From the NCBI GenBank assembly GCA_963735885.1, contig CAVTMP010000007.1, positions 558,001 through 622,000 of the forward strand: DNA of 64,000 bases, written 5' to 3'. The notes below the pieces were generated by a model. It was given only the letters and a program-made list of their open reading frames with translations, did no database searches and was not told where the DNA came from. The stretch comes from JBBSBL01 sp963735885. GTDB taxonomy: Bacteria; Actinomycetota; Thermoleophilia; Solirubrobacterales; Solirubrobacteraceae. Below, one piece after another: positions 34,720 through 43,890 of the stretch (the stretch's first letter is position 1; each line of letters starts with the position of its first letter). Made by a program: the position numbers and the translations under genes.

Positions 34720-34725
34720 TAGGAT
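34720..34725 (+). promoter_or_regulatory. -10 box of the rpsF operon
   Basis: TAGGAT lies 53 nt before the rpsF ATG, giving a leader of about 45 nt. The leader is GC-rich with no obvious Shine-Dalgarno sequence. Confidence 0.45.
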
Positions 34726-34778
34726 CGACGCTCCCCGGCGGTCGCGCGCGAACCCTGGCGCGGCCCCGGCGAGCCACC

Positions 34779-35351
34779 ATGGCCGACACCCGCACCTACG
34801 ACCTCATGCTCGTCATCTCCTCGGCGGCGGACGACGCCCGCCGCGCGAAGATCCGGGCCGACGCCGACGCGCTGATCGCCGCCGGCGGGGGTCAGGTCGT
34901 CGCCGAGCGGGAGTGGGGCGACCGGCCGCTGGCCTTCGACATCGACCACGAGCCGCGGGGCGAGTACCGCCTGGTGGAGTTCACCGGGCCCGGCGACCTC
35001 CCCCAGGCCCTCACCCGGCAGCTCCGGATCACCGACGGCGTCCTGCGCGCCCGGGTCACCCACACCGTTCCCGGCGCCGAGCTTCCCGAGGGCCCGCGCC
35101 CGGCGCCGGCACCCGCGGCCGCGTCGCCCGCCGCCGCGCCACCGGCTACCGCCGCCGCGCCGCCGGCAGCCCCCGCCGCGCCCGAGGCGTCCGCGCCGCC
35201 GCCGGTCGCCACCCAGCCTCCCGCGGAGCCGCCCGCGCCGGAGCCGCCGGCCGTGGAGCCGCCCGCCGTGGAGCCGGCGGCGCCCGCGCCCGACGCCGCC
35301 GAGGCCGAGGCGGCGGCGGAGCCGTCCTCCGGGACCGAGCCGGCGGCATAG
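34779..35351 (+). CDS. rpsF: 30S ribosomal protein S6 with long Ala/Pro-rich C-terminal extension
   Basis: 190 aa, about twice the usual 95. Residues 1-95 are an S6 domain (YDLMLVISSAADD, EREWGDRPLAFDIDHEPRG, RQLRITDGVLRARVTH). The rest is a low-complexity Pro/Ala/Glu tail, likely disordered and on the ribosome surface near S18. First gene of the S6-SSB-S18-L9-DnaB block. Confidence 0.93.
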   Translation: MADTRTYDLMLVISSAADDARRAKIRADADALIAAGGGQVVAEREWGDRPLAFDIDHEPRGEYRLVEFTGPGDLPQALTRQLRITDGVLRARVTHTVPGAELPEGPRPAPAPAAASPAAAPPATAAAPPAAPAAPEASAPPPVATQPPAEPPAPEPPAVEPPAVEPAAPAPDAAEAEAAAEPSSGTEPAA

Positions 35352-35438
35352 CCCGCGGCCGACCCGCGATCGTCACGCCCTCGCGACGATTTCGCGGAGG
35401 GAGCGGGCACGCCGCCGGGTTCCGGGCGAGGCCCGATC

Positions 35439-35444
35439 TACACT
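35439..35444 (+). promoter_or_regulatory. -10-like box upstream of ssb
   Basis: TACACT in the 131-bp rpsF-ssb spacer, 38 nt before the ssb GTG. It suggests that ssb and downstream genes can be transcribed apart from rpsF. Confidence 0.45.
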
Positions 35445-35482
35445 CGGATCCGAGTTTCCACCGCCGCCGAAAGGAGCCCTTC

Positions 35483-35944
35483 GTGGCCGCCACCAACATC
35501 AACCGGGTCGTGATGACCGGGAACCTCACCCGCGACCCGGAGCTGCGCTCGACCGGGAGCGGGCTGTCCGTGTGCAGCCTGCGCATCGCCTGCAACACCC
35601 GCCGCAAGAACCAGGCGACCGGTGAGTGGGAGGACAAGCCCAACTACTTCGACGTCACGGTGTGGGGCGCCCAGGGCGAGAACTGCGCCCGCTTCCTCGC
35701 CAAGGGCCGCCCCGTCGCCCTCGACGGCCGCCTCGAGTGGCGCGAGTGGGAGAAGGACGGGCAGAAGCGCCAGGCAGTCGATATCATCGCGGATTCCGTG
35801 CAGTTCCTGGGCGGGCGCGACGACGCGGCCGGCGGGAACGGCGGAGACTTCTCCGCCCGCCGCGGCACCGGCAGCGACATCCCGGTCGACACCGGCGACT
35901 TCAAGCCGGCACCGGTGGGCGCCGAGGACGACATCCCGTTCTAG
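35483..35944 (+). CDS. ssb: Single-stranded DNA-binding protein
   Basis: 153 aa from GTG 35483, with a strong AAGGAG site at 35470-35475. OB-fold (INRVVMTGNLTRDPELR, NYFDVTVWGAQGENCARFL, RLEWREWEKDGQKRQAVDI), then a short Gly-rich linker and the acidic tip DDIPF that binds partner proteins. The linker is short compared with many actinobacterial SSBs. Confidence 0.96.
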   Translation: MAATNINRVVMTGNLTRDPELRSTGSGLSVCSLRIACNTRRKNQATGEWEDKPNYFDVTVWGAQGENCARFLAKGRPVALDGRLEWREWEKDGQKRQAVDIIADSVQFLGGRDDAAGGNGGDFSARRGTGSDIPVDTGDFKPAPVGAEDDIPF

Positions 35945-35965
35945 ACATCCGGACCAGAGGACGAC

Positions 35966-36319
35966 GTGGCGAAGCAACGCAGGCGGCCGCTCCGGCGGCG
36001 TGACAAGAAGGGCGGCCCCGGCTCCGGCCGGCGCAAGTCCTGCCCCTACTGCAAGGACAAGGTCGAGCTCGTCGACTGGCGGGACATCCCGGCCCTGCGC
36101 CGCTTCGTCTCGGAGAAGGGGAAGATCCGCTCCCGGCGGATCACCGGCGCCTGCCGCCGTCACCAGAGCCAGATCGCGACGGCCGTGAAGCGGGCGCGCG
36201 AGATGGCCCTGCTGCCGTACGTCGCCGATCATCGCGACCTCGAGGGCCGGTCGCGCAGCGAGCGCGGCGAGCGGGACGACCGCGAGGAGCGCGGTCGCGG
36301 TCGGGACCGCGACCGCTGA
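35966..36319 (+). CDS. rpsR: 30S ribosomal protein S18, zinc-binding type with charged tail
   Basis: 117 aa from GTG 35966, 21 bp after ssb. S18 core with CPYC at 26-29 and CRRH at 63-66, which together make a plausible zinc site, so this is a C+ form. KGKIRSRRITGACRRHQ is the family signature. The last 25 residues are an Arg/Asp/Glu low-complexity tail beyond the usual end. Confidence 0.95.
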   Translation: MAKQRRRPLRRRDKKGGPGSGRRKSCPYCKDKVELVDWRDIPALRRFVSEKGKIRSRRITGACRRHQSQIATAVKRAREMALLPYVADHRDLEGRSRSERGERDDREERGRGRDRDR

Positions 36320-36327
36320 TCGCCGCC

Positions 36328-36780
36328 GTGCCGCAGGCGATCCTCCTCCAGGACGTCGAGGCGCTCGGGGAGCGCGGCGAGGTCGTCGACGTCTCGAAGG
36401 GCTACCTGCGCAACTTCCTCGTCCCGCGCAAGCTCGCGCAGCCGGCCACGCCGGGGGCGATCGAGGCGGCGCAGGCGCGCATGGCGGCGCAGGAGCGCGC
36501 CCGTGAGGAGGCCGCCTCGCGGGCCGCGGAGAACGCCGCCCTGCTCGGCCGCACGGTGCTGACCATCGCCCAGCAGGCCGGCGACGACGGCCGGCTGTTC
36601 GGCTCGGTCACCGCCCAGGACGTCGCCGACGCCATCCGGGAGGCCCGCGGGATCCGGATCGACAAGCGCAAGATCCGGCTCGCCGAGCCGATCAAGACGA
36701 TCGGCACCCACATGGTCGAGGTGGAGGTCGCCGACGGCGCCACCGCCTCCGTGAAGACCATGGTCGTCGAGCAGGCCTAG
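36328..36780 (+). CDS. rplI: 50S ribosomal protein L9
   Basis: 150 aa from GTG 36328, eight bases after rpsR. N-terminal domain AILLQDVEALGERGEVVDVS with GYLRNFLVPRKLA, a long connecting helix (about 42-75), and C-terminal domain DDGRLFGSVTAQDVADAI. Complete and typical. Confidence 0.96.
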   Translation: MPQAILLQDVEALGERGEVVDVSKGYLRNFLVPRKLAQPATPGAIEAAQARMAAQERAREEAASRAAENAALLGRTVLTIAQQAGDDGRLFGSVTAQDVADAIREARGIRIDKRKIRLAEPIKTIGTHMVEVEVADGATASVKTMVVEQA

Positions 36781-36863
36781 GACCCTCCGCCGGCCCGTCC
36801 GGTCGCCGGAGGAAAGTTTCGTTCTTTCCGCAGTCCGTGCGCCGGGCGTCACCGGGCGCTCCC

Positions 36864-36869
36864 TAGACT
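36864..36869 (+). promoter_or_regulatory. -10 box of dnaB
   Basis: TAGACT ends 12 nt before the dnaB ATG in the 101-bp rplI-dnaB spacer. A near-leaderless dnaB message is predicted. Confidence 0.5.
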
Positions 36870-36881
36870 GCGGCCGCCCCG

Positions 36882-38270
36882 ATGCCGCCGCCCACCGTCA
36901 GCCAGGAGCTCCGCAGCCTCGAGCGCGGCATCGTTCCCCCGCACAACCTCGAGGCCGAGCAGTCGGTGCTCGGGGCGATCCTGCTCTCCGACCGGGCGAT
37001 GTACGGCCTCATCGTCGGCGAGGGACTGCTGGCCGAGGACTTCTACCGCCCCCAGCACGCGGCGATCTACGCGGCGATGCTCGACCTCCACAACGCCGGC
37101 GAGCCGGTCGATGCGCTCTCGGTCAAGGAGCGCCTGCGCCAGAGCGACCGGCTCGAGGAGGCGGGCGGCGAGGCCACGGTCGAGGCGCTCGCCGGCGCCG
37201 CGCCCGCCGCGGGCAACGCGCGGCACTACGCCGGCATCGTCCGCGAGAACGCGCTGCTCCGCCGCCTGCTCGAGCGGGCCTACGAGATCCAGTCGAGCGT
37301 CTTCGCGCGGGACGGCGCGCCGCGCGACCTCGTCGAGCGCGCCGAGCGGTCGATCCTCGAGGTCGCCCACGACGACCGCCAGAAGGACTTCCGGCGGATC
37401 GACGACATCCTCCACGGCGAGCTCGACAAGCTCGAGCGGCTCTCCAACGAGGGGACCGCGATCACGGGCACGCCTTCGGGCTTCGGCCAGCTCGACGAGA
37501 TCACGGGAGGCTTCCAGCCCGGCAACCTGATCGTGATCGCCGCCCGGCCCTCGATGGGGAAGTCGGCGCTGGTCACGAACATCGCCGAGAACGCCTCGCT
37601 CAAGGAGGGCGCCGCGGTCGCGCTCTTCTCGCTCGAGATGTCCGAGGCCGAGCTCGCGCAGCGCTTCGTCGCCTCGCAGTCGCGGACCCCGGGCGACCAG
37701 CTCCGCAAGGGCCGCGTGTCCGCGGACCGCTGGCCGAAGATCGTCGAGGCGTGCAGCCGCCTCTCCGAGGCGCCGCTCTACGTCGACGACTCCTCGGACA
37801 TCGGGATCCTCGAGGTGCGGGCGAAGGCCCGCCGCCTCCACCAGCAGGCCCGCGACCACGGCGGCCTCGGGCTCATCATCGTCGACTACCTCCAGCTGAT
37901 GCGCGCCGACCACCGGGTCGAGAGCCGGGTCGAGCAGGTCGGCCAGATGAGCCGCGGCCTGAAGATCCTCGCCAACGAGCTCGAGGTTCCCGTCATCGCC
38001 CTCTCCCAGCTCTCGCGCGCCGTCGAGCAGCGCAACGACAAGCGCCCGATCCTCTCCGACCTGCGCGAGTCCGGGCAGATCGAGCAGGACGCCGACCTCG
38101 TGATCTTCATCTACCGCGACGAGTACTACGACGACGAGTCCGAGCGCGAGGGCGAGGCCGACCTGCTCATCGCCAAGCACCGCAACGGCGGCCTCGGCAA
38201 CGTGCAGCTCGCGTTCCGCAAGGAGTACCCGAAGTTCATGAACCTCGCGCGCACGGTCAGCCCGGGGTAG
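36882..38270 (+). CDS. dnaB: Replicative DNA helicase DnaB
   Basis: 462 aa. N-terminal DnaB domain (PPHNLEAEQSVLGAILLS, 20-120), linker helix, and RecA-like C-terminal domain with Walker A ARPSMGKSAL, LFSLEMSEAELAQR, Walker B LIIVDYLQLM and LSQLSRAVEQRNDKRP. It unwinds DNA at the fork. No intein interrupts it, although DnaB inteins are common in actinobacteria. Confidence 0.97.
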   Translation: MPPPTVSQELRSLERGIVPPHNLEAEQSVLGAILLSDRAMYGLIVGEGLLAEDFYRPQHAAIYAAMLDLHNAGEPVDALSVKERLRQSDRLEEAGGEATVEALAGAAPAAGNARHYAGIVRENALLRRLLERAYEIQSSVFARDGAPRDLVERAERSILEVAHDDRQKDFRRIDDILHGELDKLERLSNEGTAITGTPSGFGQLDEITGGFQPGNLIVIAARPSMGKSALVTNIAENASLKEGAAVALFSLEMSEAELAQRFVASQSRTPGDQLRKGRVSADRWPKIVEACSRLSEAPLYVDDSSDIGILEVRAKARRLHQQARDHGGLGLIIVDYLQLMRADHRVESRVEQVGQMSRGLKILANELEVPVIALSQLSRAVEQRNDKRPILSDLRESGQIEQDADLVIFIYRDEYYDDESEREGEADLLIAKHRNGGLGNVQLAFRKEYPKFMNLARTVSPG

Positions 38271-38307
38271 CGCCCGCCTCGTCCCCTCGGCGCCGGCGCC
38301 CCCGCCC

Positions 38308-38313
38308 TACACT
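38308..38313 (+). promoter_or_regulatory. -10 box of purA
   Basis: TACACT ends 10 nt before the purA ATG; the message would have a leader of about 0-4 nt and no Shine-Dalgarno sequence. Confidence 0.5.
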
Positions 38314-38323
38314 GCTCTGCGCC

Positions 38324-39640
38324 ATGCCGGGAATCGTCATCGTCGGCGCCCAATGGGGCGACGAGGGGAAGGGCAAGATCACCGACCTGCTCGCCGAGCA
38401 GGCGGACCTCGTCATCCGCTTCCAGGGCGGCAACAACGCGGGCCACACGATCGTCCGCGAGGGCCAGGAGTGGAAGCTCCACCTCATCCCGTCCGGGATC
38501 CTGCACGCCGGCAAGCTCTGCGTGATCGGGAACGGCGTGGTCATCGACCCGCGCGTGCTGACCGAGGAGCTCGACGAGCTGCGCCGACGCGGCGTCGACG
38601 TGAGCGGCCTGCGGATCTCCGCGAACGCCCACATGATCATGCCCTACCACCTCATGCTCGACCACGCGGGCGAGGCGCGGCTCGGGAAGCTCGAGATCGG
38701 CACCACGCGCCGCGGCATCGGCCCCTGCTACGCGGACAAGGCCGCGCGGCTCGGCATCCGCGTTCAGGATCTGCTCGACGAGAAGATCCTCAAGCAGAAG
38801 ATCGTGGCCGCGCTCGAGCCCAAGCGGCTCTCGCTGAGGCCCTTCGCCAAGGATCCGCGGCTCGACCTCCAGGCGATCACCGAGGAGTACCTCGTCTACG
38901 GCCACCGGCTCGAGCCCTACATCCGCGACACCGCGCGGCTCGCGTGGGACGCGCTCGACGCCGGCTCGACCGTGCTGTTCGAGGGCGCCCAGGGCGCCCT
39001 GCTCGACATCGACCACGGGACCTATCCGTTCGTCACGTCCTCCAACCCGGTGGCCGGCGCGGCGTGCATCGGCGCCGGCGTCGGGCCCCGCGACATCGAC
39101 GAGGTCTGGGGCATCGCGAAGGCCTACGCCACGCGCGTGGGGGCCGGGCCGTTCCCGACCGAGCTGGACGGCGAGCTGGCCGACGCGATCCGCGAGAAGG
39201 GCGGGGAGTTCGGCACGACGACGGGCCGCGCCCGCCGGGTCGGCTGGATCGACCTCGTCGCGCTGCGCTACGCCGCGCGCATCAACTCGCTCACCGCCCT
39301 GGCCATCACCAAGCTCGACGTCCTCTCGGGCCTCGAGGAGATCCTCGTCTGCACCCGCTACCGCGGGGCCGAGGGCGCGGTGTTCGACACCTTCCCCTAC
39401 CACCAGACCGTGCTCCATCAGGCGAGCGGCGACTACGAGGCGCTGCCGGGCTGGAGCGAGGACCTCGGCGAGTGCCGCTCGGAGGACGACCTCCCCGCCG
39501 CGGCACGCGACTACCTCGCCTTCCTGGCGGACTTCGTCGGCGTGCCCGTGGTGCTCGTCGGCGTGGGCCCCGGGCGCGAGCAGGTCGTCTGGACCGCGGC
39601 GAGCGAGACGACCGCGCCCCGCGCCGCGGTGGCCGGCTGA
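38324..39640 (+). CDS. purA: Adenylosuccinate synthetase
   Basis: 438 aa. It joins IMP and aspartate with GTP in AMP synthesis. N-terminal P-loop-like GAQWGDEGKGKITDLLA, FQGGNNAGHTIV, the IMP-binding TTRRGIGPCYADKAAR, FEGAQGALLDIDHGTYPFVTSS, and C-terminal TTTGRARRVGWIDLVALRYA. Complete. After it, 39641-39804 is a 164-bp convergent spacer in which I see nothing recognisable. Confidence 0.97.
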   Translation: MPGIVIVGAQWGDEGKGKITDLLAEQADLVIRFQGGNNAGHTIVREGQEWKLHLIPSGILHAGKLCVIGNGVVIDPRVLTEELDELRRRGVDVSGLRISANAHMIMPYHLMLDHAGEARLGKLEIGTTRRGIGPCYADKAARLGIRVQDLLDEKILKQKIVAALEPKRLSLRPFAKDPRLDLQAITEEYLVYGHRLEPYIRDTARLAWDALDAGSTVLFEGAQGALLDIDHGTYPFVTSSNPVAGAACIGAGVGPRDIDEVWGIAKAYATRVGAGPFPTELDGELADAIREKGGEFGTTTGRARRVGWIDLVALRYAARINSLTALAITKLDVLSGLEEILVCTRYRGAEGAVFDTFPYHQTVLHQASGDYEALPGWSEDLGECRSEDDLPAAARDYLAFLADFVGVPVVLVGVGPGREQVVWTAASETTAPRAAVAG

Positions 39641-39804
39641 CGACTCGCGGGCGACGCGGGCGCCGCAGTCGGGCCCGCCGACCGCGAGGGTCGAGTTCCG
39701 CGCGATTATTCACCCGTTCTCCACCCTCGCGGCTGGAACCCGGCCCGCGCCCTTCCCCGGGATGCCCTTCGCCGATCCACCACGGCCGATCCGCGGCCCG
39801 GCCC

Positions 39805-40525
39805 TCAGCGCCAGCGCTCGAGCAGGTCCTCGTCCGCGACCCGGCGGACCTCCCGCGCCGGGACGCCCATCACCACCGCGCGCGGCGGGACGTCGCGCGT
39901 GACCACGGCGCCGGCCGCGACGAAGGCCTCCTCGCCGACCTCGACGCCCGGCAGCAGCACCGCGGCGCCGCCCACCCGGCACGCCCGCCGCAGCACCGGC
40001 CCGCGGATCGGCTCGCCGCGCGGGTGGCGGGTCATCGCGTGGTCGTTCGTCGTCACCACGCCGGGGGCGAGGAAGACGTCGTCCTCCGCGACGGTGTGCG
40101 CGGTGACGTAGACCATCGTCTGGATGCGCACGCGCTCCCCGAGCACGACGTCGTTGTCGACCCCGGAGCCCCGGCCGATCACGCTCCCGGCCCCGACCCG
40201 GCAGCGCTCGCGGACGTAGGCCTGGTCGCCGACGATCACCCCGTCGCCCAGCGACGCGCCGGCGAACACGACGGCCCCGCAGCAGATCGTGGCGCCCGCG
40301 CCGAGCACGAGCGGCTCCGGGGCGGGCGGGGCCGGCCGCCGAGTGGGAGGCGAGGCGCGGCCCCTTGCCGAGGACCGCCCCCTCCTCGATCACCGCGCCG
40401 TCGCCGACGACGGTCCCGGCCCGGATGACCGCCCCGGCGCCGACGCTGCACCCGGCGCCGAGCACGGCGCCGTCCTCGACCACGGCGGCCGCGTGGACCC
40501 GCGGCGCGGCGGCGCCCTCAGGCAC
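39805..40525 (-). CDS. Left-handed beta-helix acyltransferase (WbpD/WlbB-like), single frameshift
   Basis: The GTG at 40525 overlaps the oxidoreductase stop by 8 bp. The first part (VVEDGAVLGAGCSVGAGAVI) is hexapeptide repeat. Near 40320-40345, in a GC-only run, the frame breaks; deletion of one base joins it to GAGATICCGAVVFAGASLGDG and the rest of the beta-helix, ending MGVPAREVRRVADED. Reconstructed length 239 aa. The catalytic His is probably in VYVTAHTVAEDD or TTNDHAMTRHP. It likely acetylates a 3-amino sugar nucleotide, judging from the neighbouring oxidoreductase, dehydrogenase and epimerase. Confidence 0.8.
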
Positions 40526-41567
40526 CCGCGCCGACCTCGCCGGCGGGCTCGTGCTCGGCCGCCGCGCGGGCCTCCCGCGACGAGCCGTCGAGCGACGCCT
40601 GCAGGCGCTCGAGCACGCGCACGACGCGCAGGCCGCTCTCGCCGTCCGAGCGCGGCGTGCGGCCCTCGCGCACGCAGGCGACGAAGTGCTCGCACTCCAG
40701 GCGCAGCGGCTCGGTGGCGGGGATGCGCGGCGACCAGATGTCGCCGGAGCGCGCGACGTACTCCCCCCACGAGCGCACGTCCTCGTCCAGTCCCTTGTCG
40801 TAGACGGTGACCTTGGCCTCCGCCCGCATGTCGTCGAAGGTCGCCATCCGCCGCGAGCCGACGACGGTGAAGCGCCGCTCCTTGTGGGGGTCGAGCCACG
40901 AGAGGTGGAGGTGGGCGGCGAGGCCCGAGGGGAAGCGCAGGTAGCAGAAGACGACGTCCTCGACGCCCGGGCGCAGGTAGCTCTCGCCGCGGGCCGAGAC
41001 CTCCGAGGGCTCCTCGCCGGCGAGCTGGAGGAGCACGGAGACGTCGTGGGCGCCCAGGCTCCAGAGCGCGTTCTCCTCGGCGCGGGCCTTGCCGAGGTTC
41101 AGCCGGTTGCCGTAGAGGTAGCGGATCTCGCCGAGCTCCCCGGAGGCCGCGAGGTCGGCGAGCTTCACCACTCCCGGGTGGTAGGAGAGCAGGTGCCCGA
41201 CCATGAGCACGCGGCCGGCCGCACGGGCGGCGGCCACGGCGCGCTCGGCGTCGGCGGCGCTCCGCGCGAGCGGCTTCTCCACGAAGCAGTGGCGTCCCGC
41301 CTCCAGCACCGCGACGGCGAGATCGGCGTGCGTGGCGACCGGGGTGGCGAGGACGACGGCGTCGACGGCCGGGTCGGCAAGCGGCGCCTCGAGGCTCGCC
41401 GCGCGTCGGGCGGCGGGATGGCCCGGCGCCGCCCGGGCGATGCGCTCCGGGTCGGGGTCCACGAGCCACGCCACCTCGACGTCGTCCAGCGCCGCGAGGT
41501 TGCGGGCGAGGTTCGGGCCCCAGTAGCCGAGCCCGGCGACGGCGACCCGCAGCGGGCCGCCGCTCAC
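40518..41567 (-). CDS. Gfo/Idh/MocA family oxidoreductase (WbpB/WlbA-like)
   Basis: 349 aa from GTG 41567, overlapping the upstream stop (GTGA). N-terminal Rossmann domain with VAVAGLGYWGPNLARNL, then CFVEKPLARS, where the EKP Lys is the family's catalytic residue, and GHLLSYHPGVVKL and HDVSVLLQLAGEEP. Such enzymes oxidise the 3-OH of UDP-GlcNAcA or related sugars. The operon context supports a nucleotide-sugar substrate. Confidence 0.87.
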   Translation of the reverse strand: MSGGPLRVAVAGLGYWGPNLARNLAALDDVEVAWLVDPDPERIARAAPGHPAARRAASLEAPLADPAVDAVVLATPVATHADLAVAVLEAGRHCFVEKPLARSAADAERAVAAARAAGRVLMVGHLLSYHPGVVKLADLAASGELGEIRYLYGNRLNLGKARAEENALWSLGAHDVSVLLQLAGEEPSEVSARGESYLRPGVEDVVFCYLRFPSGLAAHLHLSWLDPHKERRFTVVGSRRMATFDDMRAEAKVTVYDKGLDEDVRSWGEYVARSGDIWSPRIPATEPLRLECEHFVACVREGRTPRSDGESGLRVVRVLERLQASLDGSSREARAAAEHEPAGEVGAGA

Positions 41568-42811
41568 AACCGCACGATGCTCGTGGCCGCCGCCGAGCGC
41601 GTCACGCCGCGCAGGTCGAGCAGCAGCGGCGCGGCCTCGGCGACCGCGACGTGATCGATCCCCGGATGGGCGGTCACGAGCAGGACGAGGTCGCTCTGGG
41701 CCACCGCGTCCTCGAGCGGCGCGGAGGCGAGGCCGTGCGACGGCAGCTCGGGCACGTGGGGGTCGTGGTAGGAGAGGTCCGCGCCGCGCTCGGCGAGGAG
41801 GTCCATGATCTTCAGCGCGGGCGACTCCCGCGTGTCGCCGACCCCGGCCTTGTAGGACACCCCGAGGACGAGGACGCGGGCGTCCCGCACCGCCTTGCCG
41901 GCGTCGTTGAGCGCCCGCTCGACCCGCTGGACGCAGTGGTAGGGCATCTGCTGGTTGACCTTGCCGGCGAGCTCGATGAACTCGGTCGCGAAGTCGAACT
42001 CCCGCGCGCGCCAGGAGAGGTAGAACGGGTCGACCGGGAGGCAGTGGCCGCCCATCCCGGGCCCGGGCTCGAAGCGCATGAAGCCGTAGGGCTTGGTCGC
42101 GGCGGCGTCGACGACCTCCCAGATGTCGATCCCCATCCGGTCGGCGAGGATCGCGAGCTCGTTGACCAGCGCGATGTTCACCGAGCGGAAGATGTTCTCC
42201 AGCAGCTTGGTGAGCTCGGCGGCTTCGGGCGAGGACACCGGGACGACGGTGTCGCAGATCGTCCCGTAGAGCGCGGCGGCCCGCTCGGCGCACGCCTCGG
42301 TCAGCCCGCCGACGACCTTCGGCGTCGTGCGCATCGTGTGGTCGGTGCGGCCCGGGTCGACGCGCTCGGGCGAGAAGGCGACGTGGAAGTCGGTCCCGGC
42401 CGTCAGCCCCGACTCCTCGAGCAGCGGCACGAGGCGCTCGCGGGTGGTGCCGGGGTAGGTCGTGGACTCCAGCACGACGAGCTGGCCGGCCTGGAGCACG
42501 TGGGCCAGCGCCTGGGACGAGGCCACGAGCGGGCCGAGGTCCGGCTCGCGGTTGGGCGTCAGCGGCGTGGGGACGCAGACGAGGATGGCGTCGACGCGCG
42601 CGAGGTCGGCGTAGCGCGTGGTCGGGTGGAAGCGATCGAGCAGGCCGGCGAGCCGCTCGGAGCTCACGTCCTCCACGTGGGAGATCCCCTCGCGCAGGGC
42701 GGTCACCATGCGCGAGTCCACGTCGACGCCGACGACGTCCTCGCCCGCTTCGGCGAAGGCGACCGCCAGGGGGACGCCCACGTATCCGAGTCCGATCACG
42801 CCGATGCTCAT
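41564..42811 (-). CDS. UDP-N-acetylglucosamine/mannosamine 6-dehydrogenase family protein
   Basis: 415 aa from ATG 42811, overlapping the epimerase stop (ATGA). NAD-binding VIGLGYVGVPLAVAFAEAG, VCVPTPLTPNREPDL, ESTTYPGTTRE, FSPERVDPG, the catalytic Cys in GPGMGGHCLPVDPFYL, and C-terminal VLGVSYKAGVGDTRESPAL. It oxidises the 6-OH of a UDP-HexNAc to a uronic acid (WbpA, WecC or similar). With a 2-epimerase just upstream, UDP-ManNAc is a possible substrate. Confidence 0.92.
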   Translation of the reverse strand: MSIGVIGLGYVGVPLAVAFAEAGEDVVGVDVDSRMVTALREGISHVEDVSSERLAGLLDRFHPTTRYADLARVDAILVCVPTPLTPNREPDLGPLVASSQALAHVLQAGQLVVLESTTYPGTTRERLVPLLEESGLTAGTDFHVAFSPERVDPGRTDHTMRTTPKVVGGLTEACAERAAALYGTICDTVVPVSSPEAAELTKLLENIFRSVNIALVNELAILADRMGIDIWEVVDAAATKPYGFMRFEPGPGMGGHCLPVDPFYLSWRAREFDFATEFIELAGKVNQQMPYHCVQRVERALNDAGKAVRDARVLVLGVSYKAGVGDTRESPALKIMDLLAERGADLSYHDPHVPELPSHGLASAPLEDAVAQSDLVLLVTAHPGIDHVAVAEAAPLLLDLRGVTRSAAATSIVRL

Positions 42812-43878
42812 CGCGCGTGCAGTGTAAGCGCATCGACGACGTGCGCGGCGGCGTTCCCCTCCCCGTACGGGGAGGGTCGCTGGTCGGGCGGGGAGGTCTC
42901 GAGCGCGGCCGCCACGGCGCCCGGATCGAGGTCGGCGAGCACGTTCCAGCCCGCCTGGACCGTCTCCACCCACTCGGTCCGGTCGCGGAGGGTGACGCAC
43001 GGGACCCGCGCGACGAAGGCCTCCTTCTGGGCCCCGCCGGAGTCGGTCACGAGCGCCCGGGCGGAGCACAGCAGCGCGGTGAAGTCGAGGTAGCCGAGCG
43101 GGGGCGTGAGCCGGAGGCCGGGCAGCGCGGCGACGCCCTCCCACAGCCCGGCGACCTCGAGTCGCGTGCGGGTGCGGGGGTGGACGGGGAACACGGCCGG
43201 CAGGGGCAGCGCGGCGAGCACGTCGACGAGCCGCGCCAGGCGCGCGGGGTCGTCGACGTTGCCGGCCCGGTGGGCGGTGACGAGCACGTAGGCGCCCGGC
43301 TCGACGCCGTGCTCGGCCAGGGCGCCGGAGCGCTCGCGGGCGATGGGCTGGACGGCGAGGGCGACGTCGACCATGACGTCCCCGGTGTCCACCACGCGCC
43401 CGCTGACGTGCTCGGCGGCGAGGTTCGCCGCGGCGGCGGCGCCGGGGACGAGCAGGAGGTCCGAGAGATGGTCGGTGAGGACGCGGTTCAGCTCCTCGGG
43501 CATCGAGCGGTCGAAGCTGCGCATCCCGGCCTCGACGTGCGCCACCGGCACGCGCGCCTGGGCCGCGACCAGGCCCCCGGCCAGGGTGGAGTTCGTGTCG
43601 CCGTAGACGAGCACGACGTCGGGCCGCGCCTCGGCCACGATCGGCTCCAGGGCGGCGAGCATGCGCGCGGTCTGGGAGGTGTTCGAGCCGCCGGCGATCG
43701 CCAGCTGGCGGTCCGGCTCCGGCACGTCGAGCTCGGAGAAGAAGATCCGCGAGAGCTCGTCGTCGTGGTGCTGGCCCGTGTGGACCAGGACCTCGTCGGC
43801 GACCGCCCGGAGCGGTTGCGAGACCGCGGCGGCCTTGACGAACTGCGGCCGGTTCCCGACGACGGTGAGGACCCGCAC
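42808..43878 (-). CDS. wecB: UDP-N-acetylglucosamine 2-epimerase (WecB/WbpI-like)
   Basis: 356 aa. N-terminal VGNRPQFVKAAAVSQPL, HTGQHHDDELS, VYGDTNSTLAGGL, HVEAGMRSFDRSMPEELNR and C-terminal VTDSGGAQKEAFVARVPCVTLRDRTEWVE are textbook signatures. It interconverts UDP-GlcNAc and UDP-ManNAc, or a diacetamido uronic acid form in WbpI-type pathways. It follows the aminotransferase by 12 bp. Confidence 0.94.
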   Translation of the reverse strand: MRVLTVVGNRPQFVKAAAVSQPLRAVADEVLVHTGQHHDDELSRIFFSELDVPEPDRQLAIAGGSNTSQTARMLAALEPIVAEARPDVVLVYGDTNSTLAGGLVAAQARVPVAHVEAGMRSFDRSMPEELNRVLTDHLSDLLLVPGAAAAANLAAEHVSGRVVDTGDVMVDVALAVQPIARERSGALAEHGVEPGAYVLVTAHRAGNVDDPARLARLVDVLAALPLPAVFPVHPRTRTRLEVAGLWEGVAALPGLRLTPPLGYLDFTALLCSARALVTDSGGAQKEAFVARVPCVTLRDRTEWVETVQAGWNVLADLDPGAVAAALETSPPDQRPSPYGEGNAAAHVVDALTLHAR

Positions 43879-43890
43879 GGCGAGGCGACG

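Noticed and set aside
34726..34778. S6:S18-binding regulatory leader before rpsF
   Set aside because: The leader is only about 50 nt and too GC-rich to pick out the expected bulged structure by eye; it was not reported as a feature.
36882..38270. Intein within dnaB
   Set aside because: All helicase motifs are contiguous and the protein is 462 aa; no splicing blocks are seen.
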